Shown here: positions 26,252 through 35,815 of the stretch, piece after piece
Layout: the number at the start of each line of letters is the position of its first letter
Numbering within the stretch: the first letter of the stretch is position 1
NCBI RefSeq assembly: GCF_018596335.1
Contig: NZ_JAHEPS010000004.1
Span: 394,637 to 458,636 of the forward strand
Source: Shewanella jiangmenensis
GTDB lineage: Bacteria; Pseudomonadota; Gammaproteobacteria; Enterobacterales; Shewanellaceae
Direction of reading: 5' to 3'
DNA: 64,000 nt
Notes under the pieces: generated by a model
The model's database searches: none
Seen by the model: the letters and a program-made list of their open reading frames with translations, nothing else
What the model was told of the DNA's origin: nothing
Position numbers and translations under genes: made by a program

Positions 26252-27733
26252 ATGGCTAACTACTTTAACTCATTGAATTTACGTCAGCAGCTGGCGCAGT
26301 TGAGCCAGTGCCGTTTTATGGACCGCAGCGAGTTCGCCAAGGGCTGTGACTACATCAAGGGCTGGAATATCGTTATCCTCGGCTGTGGTGCCCAGGGTCT
26401 GAACCAGGGCCTGAACATGCGCGACTCCGGTCTGAATATCTCCTATGCCCTGCGCGCCGAAGCGATTGCCGAAAAGCGTGCTTCCTGGAAAAAAGCCACC
26501 GATAACGGCTTTAAGGTTGGCACCTTTGAAGAGCTGATCCCAACTGCCGATCTGGTACTGAACCTGACCCCGGACAAACAGCACTCCAACGTAGTTAACA
26601 CTGTGATGCCGCTGATGAAACAGGGTGCGACTCTGGCCTATTCTCACGGTTTCAACATAGTGGAAGAAGGCATGCAGGTTCGCCCAGATATCACGGTTGT
26701 GATGGTGGCGCCCAAGTGCCCGGGCACCGAAGTGCGTGAAGAATACAAGCGTGGTTTTGGTGTTCCTACCCTGATTGCGGTTCACCCGGAGAACGATCCA
26801 CGCGGTGACGGCCTCGAGATTGCCAAGGCTTACGCCAGTGCCACCGGCGGCGACCGTGCCGGCGTGCTGCACTCGTCATTCATCGCCGAAGTGAAATCGG
26901 ATCTGATGGGCGAGCAAACCATCCTGTGTGGCATGCTGCAAACCTCTGCCATCCTTGGTTACGAGAAAATGGTGGCCGACGGTGTTGAGCCTGGCTATGC
27001 CGCCAAGCTTATCCAGCAGGGGCTGGAGACCATCACCGAAGCGCTCAAGCACGGTGGTATAACCAACATGATGGACCGCCTGTCTAACCCAGCCAAGATC
27101 AAAGCCTTTGATATGGCTGAAGAATTGAAAGGCATTCTGGCGCCATTGTTTGAAAAGCACATGGACGACATCATCAGCGGTGAATTCTCCCGCACCATGA
27201 TGGCCGACTGGGCCAACGACGATGCCAACCTGCTGCGCTGGCGCGCCGAAACCAACGAGACCGCGTTTGAGAATGCGCCGCACAGCGACGAGCATATCGA
27301 CGAGCAGGCCTACTTCGACAAGGGCATCTTCCTGGTGGCCATGATTAAGGCCGGTGTAGAGCTGGCGTTCGATACCATGGTTGCGGCCGGTATCATCGAA
27401 GAATCAGCCTATTACGAGTCGCTGCACGAAACACCGCTCATCGCCAACACCATCGCCCGCAAGCGTTTGTACGAGATGAACGTGGTGATTTCCGATACCG
27501 CCGAGTACGGCTGCTATCTGTTCAACCACGCTGCGGTACCGCTGCTGCGTGACTACGTAAAAGCCATGCCGGCGGAATTCCTCGGCGCTGGCCTGAAAGA
27601 CAATGGTAATGGCGTTGATAATCAGCGTCTTATCGAAGTTAACCGCGCTATCCGTTCTACCGCCGTTGAGTTTATCGGCGAAGAGCTGCGCGGTTACATG
27701 AAAGACATGAAGCGCATCAGCGCTGCCCAGTAA
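26252..27733 (+). CDS. ilvC: IlvC, ketol-acid reductoisomerase (class II, long form)
   Basis: 493 aa, close to the E. coli enzyme. I chose ATG 26252 because the protein then begins [16 protein letters not shown], as in E. coli; a GTG at 26240 has a ribosome site only 2 bases away. The NADPH-binding glycine motif [11 protein letters not shown] is near residue 45, and the duplicated C-terminal knotted domain marks the long class II form. It converts acetolactate or acetohydroxybutyrate to the dihydroxy acid with Mg2+ and NADPH, for valine, leucine and isoleucine. The gene is followed not by the next ilv gene directly but by a run of stem-loops and then a separate leader and attenuator. Confidence 0.97.
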   Translation: MANYFNSLNLRQQLAQLSQCRFMDRSEFAKGCDYIKGWNIVILGCGAQGLNQGLNMRDSGLNISYALRAEAIAEKRASWKKATDNGFKVGTFEELIPTADLVLNLTPDKQHSNVVNTVMPLMKQGATLAYSHGFNIVEEGMQVRPDITVVMVAPKCPGTEVREEYKRGFGVPTLIAVHPENDPRGDGLEIAKAYASATGGDRAGVLHSSFIAEVKSDLMGEQTILCGMLQTSAILGYEKMVADGVEPGYAAKLIQQGLETITEALKHGGITNMMDRLSNPAKIKAFDMAEELKGILAPLFEKHMDDIISGEFSRTMMADWANDDANLLRWRAETNETAFENAPHSDEHIDEQAYFDKGIFLVAMIKAGVELAFDTMVAAGIIEESAYYESLHETPLIANTIARKRLYEMNVVISDTAEYGCYLFNHAAVPLLRDYVKAMPAEFLGAGLKDNGNGVDNQRLIEVNRAIRSTAVEFIGEELRGYMKDMKRISAAQ

Positions 27734-27744
27734 CAATGGGCATG

Positions 27745-27884
27745 GCCGGGCTGCTCAGGGAGCCAGCAGTCCGGCAGCAACAAATGCAATAATATCAATC
27801 CATTAATCTGGTTGATATGACAACAGTTGTGTTGAGTGGTCACAACTGACGCTGGTCGAAAGACCTGAGCTTGTGGCCAAGCTC
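27745..27884 (+). ncRNA. Run of five stem-loops downstream of ilvC (possible 3'UTR RNA or processing region)
   Basis: Five hairpins in 140 bases, found by eye. (1) 27745-27755 with 27765-27775, 11 bp with one G-U. (2) 27792-27801 with 27810-27818, 9 bp with one bulge. (3) 27824-27831 with 27841-27848, 8 bp perfect. (4) 27854-27865, GGTC-GAAA-GACC, a GNRA-type tetraloop. (5) 27867-27873 with 27878-27884, 7 bp perfect. A sixth long-range pair is TTTGCATT 27904-27911 with AATGCAAA 27942-27949. None has a strong T-run directly after it. The run could be an ilvC 3'UTR element, a small RNA, or a set of weak terminators; typing it as ncRNA is tentative. Confidence 0.4.
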
Positions 27885-27956
27885 GATACTGTTTCTGTTG
27901 TTGTTTGCATTGTCTCGGCAGGGATGCTGAATCTTTTTTGGAATGCAAATTTTCTG

Positions 27957-27986
27957 TTGTAAAGCCCGCAAGCTTTGTGCTAATTC
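27957..27986 (+). promoter_or_regulatory. Candidate promoter of ilvL-ilvGMDA
   Basis: TTGTAA (27957-27962), 18-bp spacer, TAATTC (27981-27986). This would start the transcript near 27993, leaving about 60 bases before the leader peptide gene. The rest of the ilvC-ilvL gap (27734-28052) holds only the stem-loops described separately. Confidence 0.4.
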
Positions 27987-28052
27987 TTAAAGCTCGCTGA
28001 AAAAGGCGACAATCAGAAACGATTACGCAATATTTTAAGGACTCTGTCGAAC

Positions 28053-28139
28053 GTGTTTAACCTGGCTGCCAAGCTCCTTCTCGTGATTATTACCGTAGTG
28101 ATTATTAAGTCACAGCGGGGGCGGCGCTTGGCAAACTGA
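28053..28139 (+). CDS. ilvL: IlvL, leader peptide of the ilvGMDA attenuator
   Basis: 28-codon gene starting with GTG and ending TGA at 28137-28139; AAGGA (28037-28041) is the likely ribosome site, somewhat distant at 11 bases. The peptide contains the uninterrupted run [11 protein letters not shown]: leucine, valine and isoleucine codons plus one threonine, exactly the amino acids whose supply an ilv attenuator should measure. It then ends with a basic segment ([10 protein letters not shown]). It is not similar in sequence to E. coli IlvL beyond composition, as expected for leader peptides. Confidence 0.88.
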   Translation: MFNLAAKLLLVIITVVIIKSQRGRRLAN

Positions 28140-28207
28140 CAGACCTAATACCAGGAAAGAAGTTGCAGAAACCCCCCGCTCCTCAAGGACCGGGGGGTTT
28201 CTCGTTT
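28067..28207 (+). promoter_or_regulatory. Transcription attenuator of ilvGMDA (alternative RNA structures)
   Basis: Complementary segments make a complete classical attenuator. 1:2 pairing: TGCCAAGC (28067-28074) with GCTTGGCA (28126-28133), bracketing the control codons. 2:3 antiterminator: AGCGGGGG (28114-28121) with CCCCCGCT (28173-28180). 3:4 terminator: AAACCCCCCG (28169-28178) with CGGGGGGTTT (28191-28200), followed by CTCGTTT. Ribosome stalling at Leu/Val/Ile codons would free 28114-28121 to sequester the terminator's 5' arm. Positions are read directly; the mechanism is inferred from the enteric ilv and his attenuators. Confidence 0.85.
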
Positions 28208-28266
28208 CAGGGCTTATAAAAATCTTACGGCAGACGGGCATGGCAAAGAATTTGATGGAAGGACAG

Positions 28267-29925
28267 ATGATGAGAGGCGCAGACGCAGTCATCAAGGTAT
28301 TGGCCGCCCACGGGGTGACCACGGTATTTGGCTATCCGGGCGGCGCCATCATGCCCATCTACGACGCGCTTTACGGCAGTGAAGTCGAGCACACCCTGTG
28401 CCGCCACGAGCAGGGTGCCGGCTTCGCTGCCGTGGGCTATGCCCGCGCCAGCGGCAAGACCGGCGTGTGTTTCGCCACCTCTGGCCCCGGTGCCACCAAC
28501 CTCATCACCGCCCTTGCCGATGCGCTGCTGGATTCAGTGCCTGTGGTTGCCATCACAGGTCAGGTGTCCACCTCGGTTATCGGCACCGACGCCTTTCAGG
28601 AAATCGATGTGCTCGGCATGAGCCTGTCCTGCACCAAGCACAGCTTTATGGTGCAAAGTGTGGAAGAGTTGGTGCCCACCCTGTACCGCGCCTTTGAGCT
28701 TGCCGCCTCCGGTCGTCCCGGCCCTGTGCTGGTGGATATCCCCAAAGACGTGCAGATAGCCCAGCTTGAATACCGCGCCCCGCTGATAGCCGTTGCCGAC
28801 GAGCCCGAAGTCCGTGATGCCGATATCGACGCCGCCCGCGCCCTGCTTGCCGCTGCCAAAAAGCCGATGCTGTATGTGGGCGGCGGTGTGGGGATGGCCG
28901 GAGCCACTTCGCAGCTGCGCCGTTTTATCGAGGCGACCCGCATGCCATCGGTCGCTACCCTCAAGGGACTTGGCACCATAGCCCATGGTACCCCGGGATA
29001 CCTTGGTATGCTCGGCATGCACGGCGGTAAGGCCGCCAACCTTGCGGTGCAGGAATGTGATTTGCTCATGGTGGTGGGTGCCCGTTTTGATGACCGCGTC
29101 ACCGGCCGTCTGGCCTCATTTGCCCCCAATGCCAAGGTGCTGCATCTGGACATAGATGCCGCCGAGCTTGGCAAGCTGCGCCGCCCCGATGTGGCCATCG
29201 CCGCCGAGCTTCGCGCCGTGCTGCCGCGGCTTGAAATGCCGCTAGACATCGCGTTGTGGTGCGCCGAGGTCGATGCGCTCGAAAAGGCCCATCGCTGGGA
29301 CTATAACCACCCGGGCAGCCTTATCTACGCGCCGGCCATGCTGCGCCGTTTGGCAAACAAACTGCCGGAAGACAGCGTGGTGAGCTGCGATGTGGGTCAG
29401 CACCAGATGTGGGTTGCCCAGCATATGCATTTCCGTCGCCCCGAAGATCATTTATCCAGCGCTGGCCTTGGCACCATGGGTTTTGGCCTGCCAGCGGCCA
29501 TCGGCGCCCAGATGGCGCGCCCCGATGCCACAGTGGTAGCTGTGTCCGGCGATGGTTCGTTCATGATGAACGTGCAGGAGCTTACCACCATCAAGCGTCG
29601 TAAGCTGCCGGTGAAAATCCTGCTTATCGACAATCAGCGTCTTGGCATGGTGAAGCAGTGGCAACAGCTGTTTTTTGAAGAGCGCTACAGCGAGACCAAT
29701 CTGTCCGACAACCCGGACTTTGTCACCCTGGCTTCTGCCTTCGACATTCCCGGCCGCACCATTTTTGCCGCCGAAGAAGTGGAAGAAGCCCTGAATGAAA
29801 TGCTCACCTGCAACGGGCCATTCCTGCTGCATGTGGCAATTGATGATGCCTTTAACGTCTGGCCTCTGGTACCGCCGGGAGCCTCCAACAGCGATATGAT
29901 GGAAGAAATGGAGAGAAGCACATGA
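28267..29925 (+). CDS. ilvG: IlvG, acetohydroxyacid synthase II large subunit
   Basis: 552 aa from ATG 28267, where the conserved N-terminus [12 protein letters not shown] begins; GGAAGGA lies just upstream. An in-frame ATG at 28240 would add nine residues. ThDP-dependent family features are intact: the catalytic glutamate in [23 protein letters not shown], and the ThDP/Mg motif GDGSFMMN (near residue 430). The enzyme makes acetolactate and acetohydroxybutyrate, the first common step to Val, Leu and Ile. The frame is unbroken, unlike the frameshifted ilvG of E. coli K-12. The stop overlaps the ilvM start by 4 bases. Confidence 0.95.
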   Translation: MMRGADAVIKVLAAHGVTTVFGYPGGAIMPIYDALYGSEVEHTLCRHEQGAGFAAVGYARASGKTGVCFATSGPGATNLITALADALLDSVPVVAITGQVSTSVIGTDAFQEIDVLGMSLSCTKHSFMVQSVEELVPTLYRAFELAASGRPGPVLVDIPKDVQIAQLEYRAPLIAVADEPEVRDADIDAARALLAAAKKPMLYVGGGVGMAGATSQLRRFIEATRMPSVATLKGLGTIAHGTPGYLGMLGMHGGKAANLAVQECDLLMVVGARFDDRVTGRLASFAPNAKVLHLDIDAAELGKLRRPDVAIAAELRAVLPRLEMPLDIALWCAEVDALEKAHRWDYNHPGSLIYAPAMLRRLANKLPEDSVVSCDVGQHQMWVAQHMHFRRPEDHLSSAGLGTMGFGLPAAIGAQMARPDATVVAVSGDGSFMMNVQELTTIKRRKLPVKILLIDNQRLGMVKQWQQLFFEERYSETNLSDNPDFVTLASAFDIPGRTIFAAEEVEEALNEMLTCNGPFLLHVAIDDAFNVWPLVPPGASNSDMMEEMERST

Positions 29926-30173
29926 ACCATAATCTGGAAGTCACCATGGCCCAGCGTCCCGAAGTGGTTGAGCGTGTGCTGCGCGTTGTGCGCCACCGTG
30001 GCTTTACCCTGACCCACATGAATATGCGTCTGGGTGAGGGCAGTGTGTCACTGTCGCTGTCGGTCTCGAGCGAGCGGGCAATTGAGTTACTCAGTAACCA
30101 GCTCACCAAGCTGGTGGATGTGACCGGCTGCCATGTACTGCCGCAGCCCATGTCACAGTCAGCCAGCGCCTGA
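29922..30173 (+). CDS. ilvM: IlvM, acetohydroxyacid synthase II small (regulatory) subunit
   Basis: 83 aa, one ACT domain ([18 protein letters not shown], then [12 protein letters not shown]). It starts inside the ilvG stop (ATGA overlap), so translation is coupled. Small subunits stabilise and activate the large subunit; the AHAS II type is usually insensitive to valine. Confidence 0.93.
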   Translation: MNHNLEVTMAQRPEVVERVLRVVRHRGFTLTHMNMRLGEGSVSLSLSVSSERAIELLSNQLTKLVDVTGCHVLPQPMSQSASA

Positions 30174-30229
30174 TGCTGCAAACTGTATTCTGTTTCCAAC
30201 AAAAATTTTAAAAATCATAGGAAGTTACA

Positions 30230-32086
30230 ATGGCTAAATTACGTTCCGCCACCAGTACCGAAGGCCGCAATATGGCGGGAGCCCGCGCCCTGTGGCGTGC
30301 CACCGGCGTGAAAGATACCGACTTCGGCAAGCCTATCATCGCCATTGCTAACTCCTTCACCCAGTTTGTGCCCGGCCACGTGCACCTTAAAGACATGGGC
30401 TCTCTGGTGGCCTCGGCCATCGAAGAGGCGGGCGGTATCGCCAAAGAATTCAACACCATCGCCGTGGATGATGGTATCGCCATGGGCCACGGCGGCATGC
30501 TGTATTCGCTGCCATCCCGCGAGCTGATTGCCGACAGTGTGGAGTACATGGTCAATGCCCACTGCGCCGATGCGCTGGTGTGTATCAGTAACTGTGACAA
30601 AATCACCCCCGGCATGCTGATGGCGGCGCTGCGCCTCAACATTCCTGTGGTGTTTGTTTCAGGCGGGCCGATGGAAGCGGGTAAAACCAAGCTGTCTGAC
30701 AAGCTCATTAAGCTTGATTTGGTGGACGCCATGGTGGCAGCCGCCGACAGCCGCATCAGCGATGCCGACAGCGAGAAAATCGAGCGCAGCGCCTGCCCGA
30801 CCTGCGGCAGCTGCTCCGGCATGTTTACCGCCAACTCCATGAACTGCCTCACCGAAGCGTTAGGGCTGTCGCTGCCGGGCAACGGCTCGATGCTGGCGAC
30901 TCATGCAGATCGCCGTGAGCTCTTCCTCGAAGCCGGTCGCCGGGTGATGAAGCTTGCCAAGCGCTACTATGGCGACGATGACGCCTCCGTGCTGCCCCGC
31001 GCCATTGCCTCGTTCAAGGCCTTTGAAAACGCCATGGCGCTGGATGTGGCCATGGGCGGCTCGTCCAATACCGTGCTGCACCTGCTGGCGGCGGCCCAGG
31101 AGGCCGAGGTGGATTTCACCATGGCCGATATCGACCGCATCAGCCGCAAGGTGCCGCACCTGTGCAAGGTGGCGCCGTCCACGCCCAAATACCATATGGA
31201 AGATGTGCACCGCGCCGGTGGCGTGATGGCGATTCTGGGTGAACTCGACCGCGCCGGGCTGCTGCACACAGACGTAAACCACGTAGCTTCGGAAGATGGC
31301 ACCTTGAAATCTGTGCTTGAGCGTTTCGACGTGGTGCTGACCAAAGATCAAAAAGTGCATGAGTTTTTCCGTGCAGGTCCTGCGGGCATTCCGACGACCC
31401 GCGCCTTCAGCCAGTCCTGCCGCTGGGATACCCTGGATGATGATCGCCGCGAAGGCTGTATCCGCAGCCGTGAGTTTGCTTTCAGTCAGGAAGGCGGCCT
31501 TGCGGTATTGTCGGGCAATCTCGCCGAAAACGGCTGCATAGTGAAAACCGCCGGGGTGGACGACTCTAACCTGGTGTTCAGCGGTGTCGCGCGGGTATAC
31601 GAGAGCCAGGAAGATGCCGTTGCCGGCATCCTTGGCGGCGAAGTGGTGGCAGGTGACGTGGTGGTGATCCGTTACGAAGGCCCCAAAGGCGGCCCCGGCA
31701 TGCAGGAAATGCTGTATCCAACCAGTTACTTAAAGTCACGTGGCCTGGGTACCCAGTGCGCCCTTATCACCGATGGCCGCTTCTCAGGCGGTACCTCGGG
31801 GCTGTCCATCGGTCACGTGTCGCCCGAGGCGGCCTCCGGCGGCACCATAGCCCTGATTGAAAATGGCGATCGTATCGATATCAATATTCCGTCGCGCAGC
31901 ATCAAGCTGCTCGTGAGTGACGCCGAGCTTGAAAGCCGCCGCGAAGCCATGAACGCCAAAGGGCCGCTGGCCTGGAAGCCGCTGTCTCGTGTTCGCCCTG
32001 TGTCGCTGGCGCTCAAGGCCTACGCCATGCTCGCCACCAGTGCCGATATGGGCGCGGTGCGCGACAAGTCCAAACTGGAGGGCTGA
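30230..32086 (+). CDS. ilvD: IlvD, dihydroxy-acid dehydratase
   Basis: 618 aa, matching the usual 612-620. Fe/S cysteines appear in [10 protein letters not shown] and [19 protein letters not shown], with the C-terminal GRFSGGTSG block. Start at 30230 has AGGAAG 6 bases upstream. The enzyme dehydrates dihydroxyisovalerate and dihydroxymethylvalerate to the 2-keto acids. It lies 56 bp after ilvM; ilvE, which sits between ilvM and ilvD in enteric bacteria, is absent from this position. Confidence 0.97.
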   Translation: MAKLRSATSTEGRNMAGARALWRATGVKDTDFGKPIIAIANSFTQFVPGHVHLKDMGSLVASAIEEAGGIAKEFNTIAVDDGIAMGHGGMLYSLPSRELIADSVEYMVNAHCADALVCISNCDKITPGMLMAALRLNIPVVFVSGGPMEAGKTKLSDKLIKLDLVDAMVAAADSRISDADSEKIERSACPTCGSCSGMFTANSMNCLTEALGLSLPGNGSMLATHADRRELFLEAGRRVMKLAKRYYGDDDASVLPRAIASFKAFENAMALDVAMGGSSNTVLHLLAAAQEAEVDFTMADIDRISRKVPHLCKVAPSTPKYHMEDVHRAGGVMAILGELDRAGLLHTDVNHVASEDGTLKSVLERFDVVLTKDQKVHEFFRAGPAGIPTTRAFSQSCRWDTLDDDRREGCIRSREFAFSQEGGLAVLSGNLAENGCIVKTAGVDDSNLVFSGVARVYESQEDAVAGILGGEVVAGDVVVIRYEGPKGGPGMQEMLYPTSYLKSRGLGTQCALITDGRFSGGTSGLSIGHVSPEAASGGTIALIENGDRIDINIPSRSIKLLVSDAELESRREAMNAKGPLAWKPLSRVRPVSLALKAYAMLATSADMGAVRDKSKLEG

Positions 32087-32087
32087 A

Positions 32088-33683
32088 ATGCTGGATTTTG
32101 CAGGTAGTAGTGAATCGAATAAATCAGAGGTGAAGCCCGTGGATCTTGCTCATTATTATCTGCAAAAAATCCTGCTATCGTCCGTGTATGACGTGGCCAA
32201 GGTGACGCCCCTGTCTCACATGGGCAAGCTGTCGGCGCGCCTCGGACAGGAGATTTATTTAAAGCGCGAAGACATGCAGCCGGTGCATTCTTTCAAGCTT
32301 CGCGGTGCCTACAACCGCATTTCGCAGCTGTCGGATGCCGAGTGTGCCCGCGGCGTGGTCTGCGCTTCGGCGGGCAACCATGCCCAGGGCGTGGCGCTCT
32401 CGGCTTCAAGCCGTGGCATCGATGCCGTTATTGTGATGCCGACTACCACGCCGGACATTAAAATTGATGCGGTGCGCCGCCGTGGCGGCAATGTACTCTT
32501 GCACGGCGAGTCATTCGATCAGGCCAACGCCCATGCCCAGCATCTGGCGCAAACCGAGGGCCGGGTGTACATAGCGCCCTTCGATGATGAGGCGGTGATC
32601 GCCGGGCAGGGCACAGTGGCGCAGGAAATGTTGCAGCAGCAGCGGGATCTGGAGCTGGTGTTTGTGCCTGTGGGCGGCGGCGGTCTGGTGGCCGGTATCG
32701 CCGCTTACTACAAGGCGGTGCGCCCGTCGGTGAAGATCATCGGGGTCGAGCCCGAAGATGCCGCTTGCTTGAAGGCGGCTATGGCGGCGGGTGAGCCGGT
32801 GACACTGTCTCAAGTGGGCCTCTTTGCCGACGGCGTGGCGGTCAAGCGCATCGGCACCGAGCCGTTTCGTATCGCCAAGCTCTATGTGGATGAAGTGGTG
32901 ACCGTTAGCTCAGATGAAATCTGCGCTGCGGTAAAGGATATCTTCGAGGATACCCGCGCCATCGCCGAGCCTGCTGGCGCACTGTCGCTGGCGGGGCTTA
33001 AAAAGTATCTCTCCCACAGCGGCGCCGCGCTGCAGTTGGTCGACAATCAACCGCGCAAGGTGGCAGCTATCTTGAGTGGCGCCAATGTGAACTTCCATAG
33101 CCTCAGATACGTGTCTGAGCGCTGCGAGCTTGGTGAGCAAAAAGAAGCTGTGCTGGCGGTAAAGGTGCCCGAAGTACCCGGCAGCTTCCTTAAGTTTTGC
33201 GAGCTTTTGGGCAAGCGCGCCATGACAGAGTTCAACTACCGTTTCTCCAGCCGTGACCGTGCTGTGGTGTTTGCCGGCATTCGCCTGAGCCGTGGCCAGC
33301 AGGAACTGGCGGAAATCATTGCGGCCCTGACTTCGGGCGGCTTTGAGGTGCAGGATTTATCGAACGATGAAACCGCCAAGCTGCATGTGCGCTATATGGT
33401 GGGCGGTCATCCGCCTGAACCCATCAATGAGCGGCTGTTCAGCTTTGAGTTCCCCGAGTATCCCGGCGCACTTTTGAAGTTTTTAACCACCCTGGGCAGC
33501 CGCTGGAACATCAGCCTGTTTCACTACCGCAACCACGGCGCCGCCTTTGGGCGGGTGCTGGCGGGGTTCGAGGTGCCCGAAGCCGACAGCGAAGCTTTTG
33601 GCCGCTTCCTCACCGAGCTTGGCTTTGTGTGGCAGGAAGAAACCCACAGCCCGGCTTACCAGTTGTTTTTGGGTACCAAGTAA
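32088..33683 (+). CDS. ilvA: IlvA, biosynthetic threonine deaminase
   Basis: 531 aa from ATG 32088, one base after the ilvD stop, with GGAGG 6 bases upstream; a longer frame from 31989 lies inside ilvD and is rejected. The PLP lysine is K70 in HSFKLRGAYNR, and the phosphate-cup motif is GGGGLVAG. The C-terminus has two ACT-like regulatory domains (about 345-415 and 440-510), so feedback by isoleucine and activation by valine are expected. It commits threonine to isoleucine synthesis and closes the ilvGMDA operon before a strong terminator. Confidence 0.96.
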   Translation: MLDFAGSSESNKSEVKPVDLAHYYLQKILLSSVYDVAKVTPLSHMGKLSARLGQEIYLKREDMQPVHSFKLRGAYNRISQLSDAECARGVVCASAGNHAQGVALSASSRGIDAVIVMPTTTPDIKIDAVRRRGGNVLLHGESFDQANAHAQHLAQTEGRVYIAPFDDEAVIAGQGTVAQEMLQQQRDLELVFVPVGGGGLVAGIAAYYKAVRPSVKIIGVEPEDAACLKAAMAAGEPVTLSQVGLFADGVAVKRIGTEPFRIAKLYVDEVVTVSSDEICAAVKDIFEDTRAIAEPAGALSLAGLKKYLSHSGAALQLVDNQPRKVAAILSGANVNFHSLRYVSERCELGEQKEAVLAVKVPEVPGSFLKFCELLGKRAMTEFNYRFSSRDRAVVFAGIRLSRGQQELAEIIAALTSGGFEVQDLSNDETAKLHVRYMVGGHPPEPINERLFSFEFPEYPGALLKFLTTLGSRWNISLFHYRNHGAAFGRVLAGFEVPEADSEAFGRFLTELGFVWQEETHSPAYQLFLGTK

Positions 33684-33690
33684 GAGAAAT

Positions 33691-33726
33691 AACGCCCCTG
33701 CCTTAGACCAAGGCAGGGGCGTTTTA
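33691..33726 (+). terminator. Terminator of ilvGMDA
   Basis: AACGCCCCTGCCTT and AAGGCAGGGGCGTT pair perfectly around AGACC, followed by TT, 7 bases after the ilvA stop. Confidence 0.93.
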
Positions 33727-33843
33727 GTAAGGGAATTATGCTAGGGTAATTGCTCGAAATCAGAAGATAACGAGATAACTCAGACCTCAGCGCGGCTGCG
33801 CCGCGACAAGTTGCAAACCCGACAAAACCAACAAGGAGTCTCC

Positions 33844-34974
33844 ATGCAAGCCGCCCCCAAGATTGCTCCCTTTATGCCACCGCGCCGAGTGCTGATGGGC
33901 CCGGGCCCTTCGGATGTGTATCCTGCCGTGCTGCTCGCCCAGGCCCGTCCGACAGTTGGCCACCTCGACCCGCTATTTGTGGCCATGATGGATGAGCTGA
34001 AAGCGCTGCTGCAATACACATTTCAAACTCAAAATGAGGTGACGCTGGCGGTGTCGGCGCCGGGCAGCGCCGGCATGGAAACCTGTTTTGTGAACCTGGT
34101 GGAGCCGGGCGAAAAGGTGGTGGTGTGCCGCAACGGTGTGTTTGGTGAGCGGATGCGCCAGAACGTGGAGCGCTGTGGCGGTGTGGCCGTGGTGGTGGAT
34201 TTCCCCTGGGGCGCACCGGTAGACCCTGCTGTGGTGGAAGGAGTGCTGAAGCAGCATCCGGACGCGAGTTTCCTCGCCTTTGTGCACGCTGAAACCAGCA
34301 CAGGCGCACTGTCGGATGCCAAGACCCTGTGCGCCCTGGCGCGTGAGCACGGCTGCCTGTCTATTGTGGATGCGGTGACGTCTCTGGGCGGCGTTGAGCT
34401 CAGAGTCGATGACTGGGGCATAGACGCCATCTATTCGGGTAGCCAGAAGTGTTTGTCCTGCGTGCCGGGCTTGTCGCCTGTGTCCTTCTCGCCAAGGGCG
34501 GTGGAGAAGATAAAAAGCCGCAAAACGCCGGTGCAGAGCTGGTTTTTGGATCAGACGCTGGTGATGGCCTACTGGAGTGGTGGTGGCAAGCGCGCTTATC
34601 ATCACACGGCACCTGTGAATGCCCTCTATGCACTGCACGAGTCGCTGCGCCTGCTTGCCGAAGAAGGCTTGGAAAACGCTTGGGCGCGCCATAAAAACAT
34701 GCACTTGCAACTCAGGGCCGGGCTTGAAAAGTTGGGGCTTAAGTTTGTGGTAGATGAGGCTTATCGCTTACCGCAGCTTAACGCTGTGTATATTCCTGCG
34801 GGAGTGGATGATGGCGCGGTGCGCTCGACTCTGCTGACGCACTATAACCTCGAGATTGGCGCCGGACTGGGTGATTTGGCCGGTAAAGCCTGGCGCATCG
34901 GCCTGATGGGCTACGGCGCCCGCGCCGAGAATGTGGCCCTGTGTCTGCAGGCGCTGGATGAAGTGCTGCGCTGA
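33844..34974 (+). CDS. Class V aminotransferase (alanine-glyoxylate/serine-pyruvate type)
   Basis: 376 aa from ATG 33844 with AAGGAG 5 bases upstream. The start of the fold, LMGPGPSDVYPAVLLA, and the PLP lysine context YSGSQKCLSCVPGLSP mark the class V AGAT/SPT subgroup. It transfers an amino group between small amino acids (alanine, serine) and glyoxylate or pyruvate; the exact pair cannot be read from sequence. It follows the ilv operon terminator and has its own unit, so a link with ilv genes is not implied. Confidence 0.87.
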   Translation: MQAAPKIAPFMPPRRVLMGPGPSDVYPAVLLAQARPTVGHLDPLFVAMMDELKALLQYTFQTQNEVTLAVSAPGSAGMETCFVNLVEPGEKVVVCRNGVFGERMRQNVERCGGVAVVVDFPWGAPVDPAVVEGVLKQHPDASFLAFVHAETSTGALSDAKTLCALAREHGCLSIVDAVTSLGGVELRVDDWGIDAIYSGSQKCLSCVPGLSPVSFSPRAVEKIKSRKTPVQSWFLDQTLVMAYWSGGGKRAYHHTAPVNALYALHESLRLLAEEGLENAWARHKNMHLQLRAGLEKLGLKFVVDEAYRLPQLNAVYIPAGVDDGAVRSTLLTHYNLEIGAGLGDLAGKAWRIGLMGYGARAENVALCLQALDEVLR

Positions 34975-35064
34975 GTAAATTACTGAGCGCGGAAGTAAGC
35001 CATAAGTTGGTCTCTTCGATTGTCAGTGTCTATAGTTATGACAGTGACAATTCGAAGGGGTTTT

Positions 35065-35778
35065 ATGCGCTTAGCTCTGCTTTTGCTGATGTTGCTGGCC
35101 TTGCCATCCGGGGCGGCAACCGTAACCATAGGCGCCGCCTTCAACCGTCCGCCTTATATCATTGAAGACGCCGAATCGGGCTTTGAGCTTGAAGTCATCC
35201 GCGCCGCCTTTGCTGAAATGGGCATGGAGGTGCGCTTCAAATTTTACTCCCGCAAGCGGCAAATCCTGTTTTATGAAAAGGGTCGCCTCGACGGGGTAAT
35301 GACCATCAGCCCCAGCTTTGGCTTGTCGGGCTATCCTTCAGATATCTATATCAATTATTTCAATGTCGCCATCAGCCTGAAGAGCCGGCAGCTGCATTTG
35401 CAGCAGGTGATGGATTTAGCCAATTACAATGTGGTGGCCTTCGAAAATGCCTCTTTATTGCTTGGCGGCGACATTCAAACCCTGAGTCGGCGGCCCAACT
35501 ACCGCGAGATTGAGCCGCAGTACACTCAAAACAAATTGCTCTACCTTGGCCGGGCCGATGTCGCCGTTGCCGACAAATATGTGTTTCTGGCCAACAATGC
35601 TTTGGTGGGTGATGAGGTAGACACCAGCAAAGAACTTGAATTTCATCAGCTGTTTGCGCTAAGCCCCTACCTGGTGATGTTCAGAAACTCCATAGTGCGC
35701 GATGCCTTTAACGCGGGGCTTGGCAAGCTTAAAGCAAGCGGCAAATATCAGGCGTTGCAACAGAAGTTTCTGGAGTGA
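35065..35778 (+). CDS. Orphan periplasmic solute-binding protein (SBP_bac_3-like)
   Basis: 237 aa from ATG 35065 with GAAGGGG 4 bases upstream and a signal peptide (RLALLLLMLLALPSGA). Mature sequence has the amino-acid-binding pattern (TIGAAFNRPPYIIED, ELEVIRAAFAEMGMEV). No transporter genes adjoin. The frame runs back to 35020, but that would bury the signal peptide. Ligand unknown; third such orphan in the window. Confidence 0.8.
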   Translation: MRLALLLLMLLALPSGAATVTIGAAFNRPPYIIEDAESGFELEVIRAAFAEMGMEVRFKFYSRKRQILFYEKGRLDGVMTISPSFGLSGYPSDIYINYFNVAISLKSRQLHLQQVMDLANYNVVAFENASLLLGGDIQTLSRRPNYREIEPQYTQNKLLYLGRADVAVADKYVFLANNALVGDEVDTSKELEFHQLFALSPYLVMFRNSIVRDAFNAGLGKLKASGKYQALQQKFLE

Positions 35779-35815
35779 GGTTCTGCTTTTTCTCGGCTGA
35801 CGCGTTGCTTTTCCT

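Noticed and set aside
31989..32087. Upstream extension of ilvA into ilvD
   Set aside because: A GGAGG-supported ATG at 32088 matches the usual IlvA length; the extension is out-of-frame ilvD.
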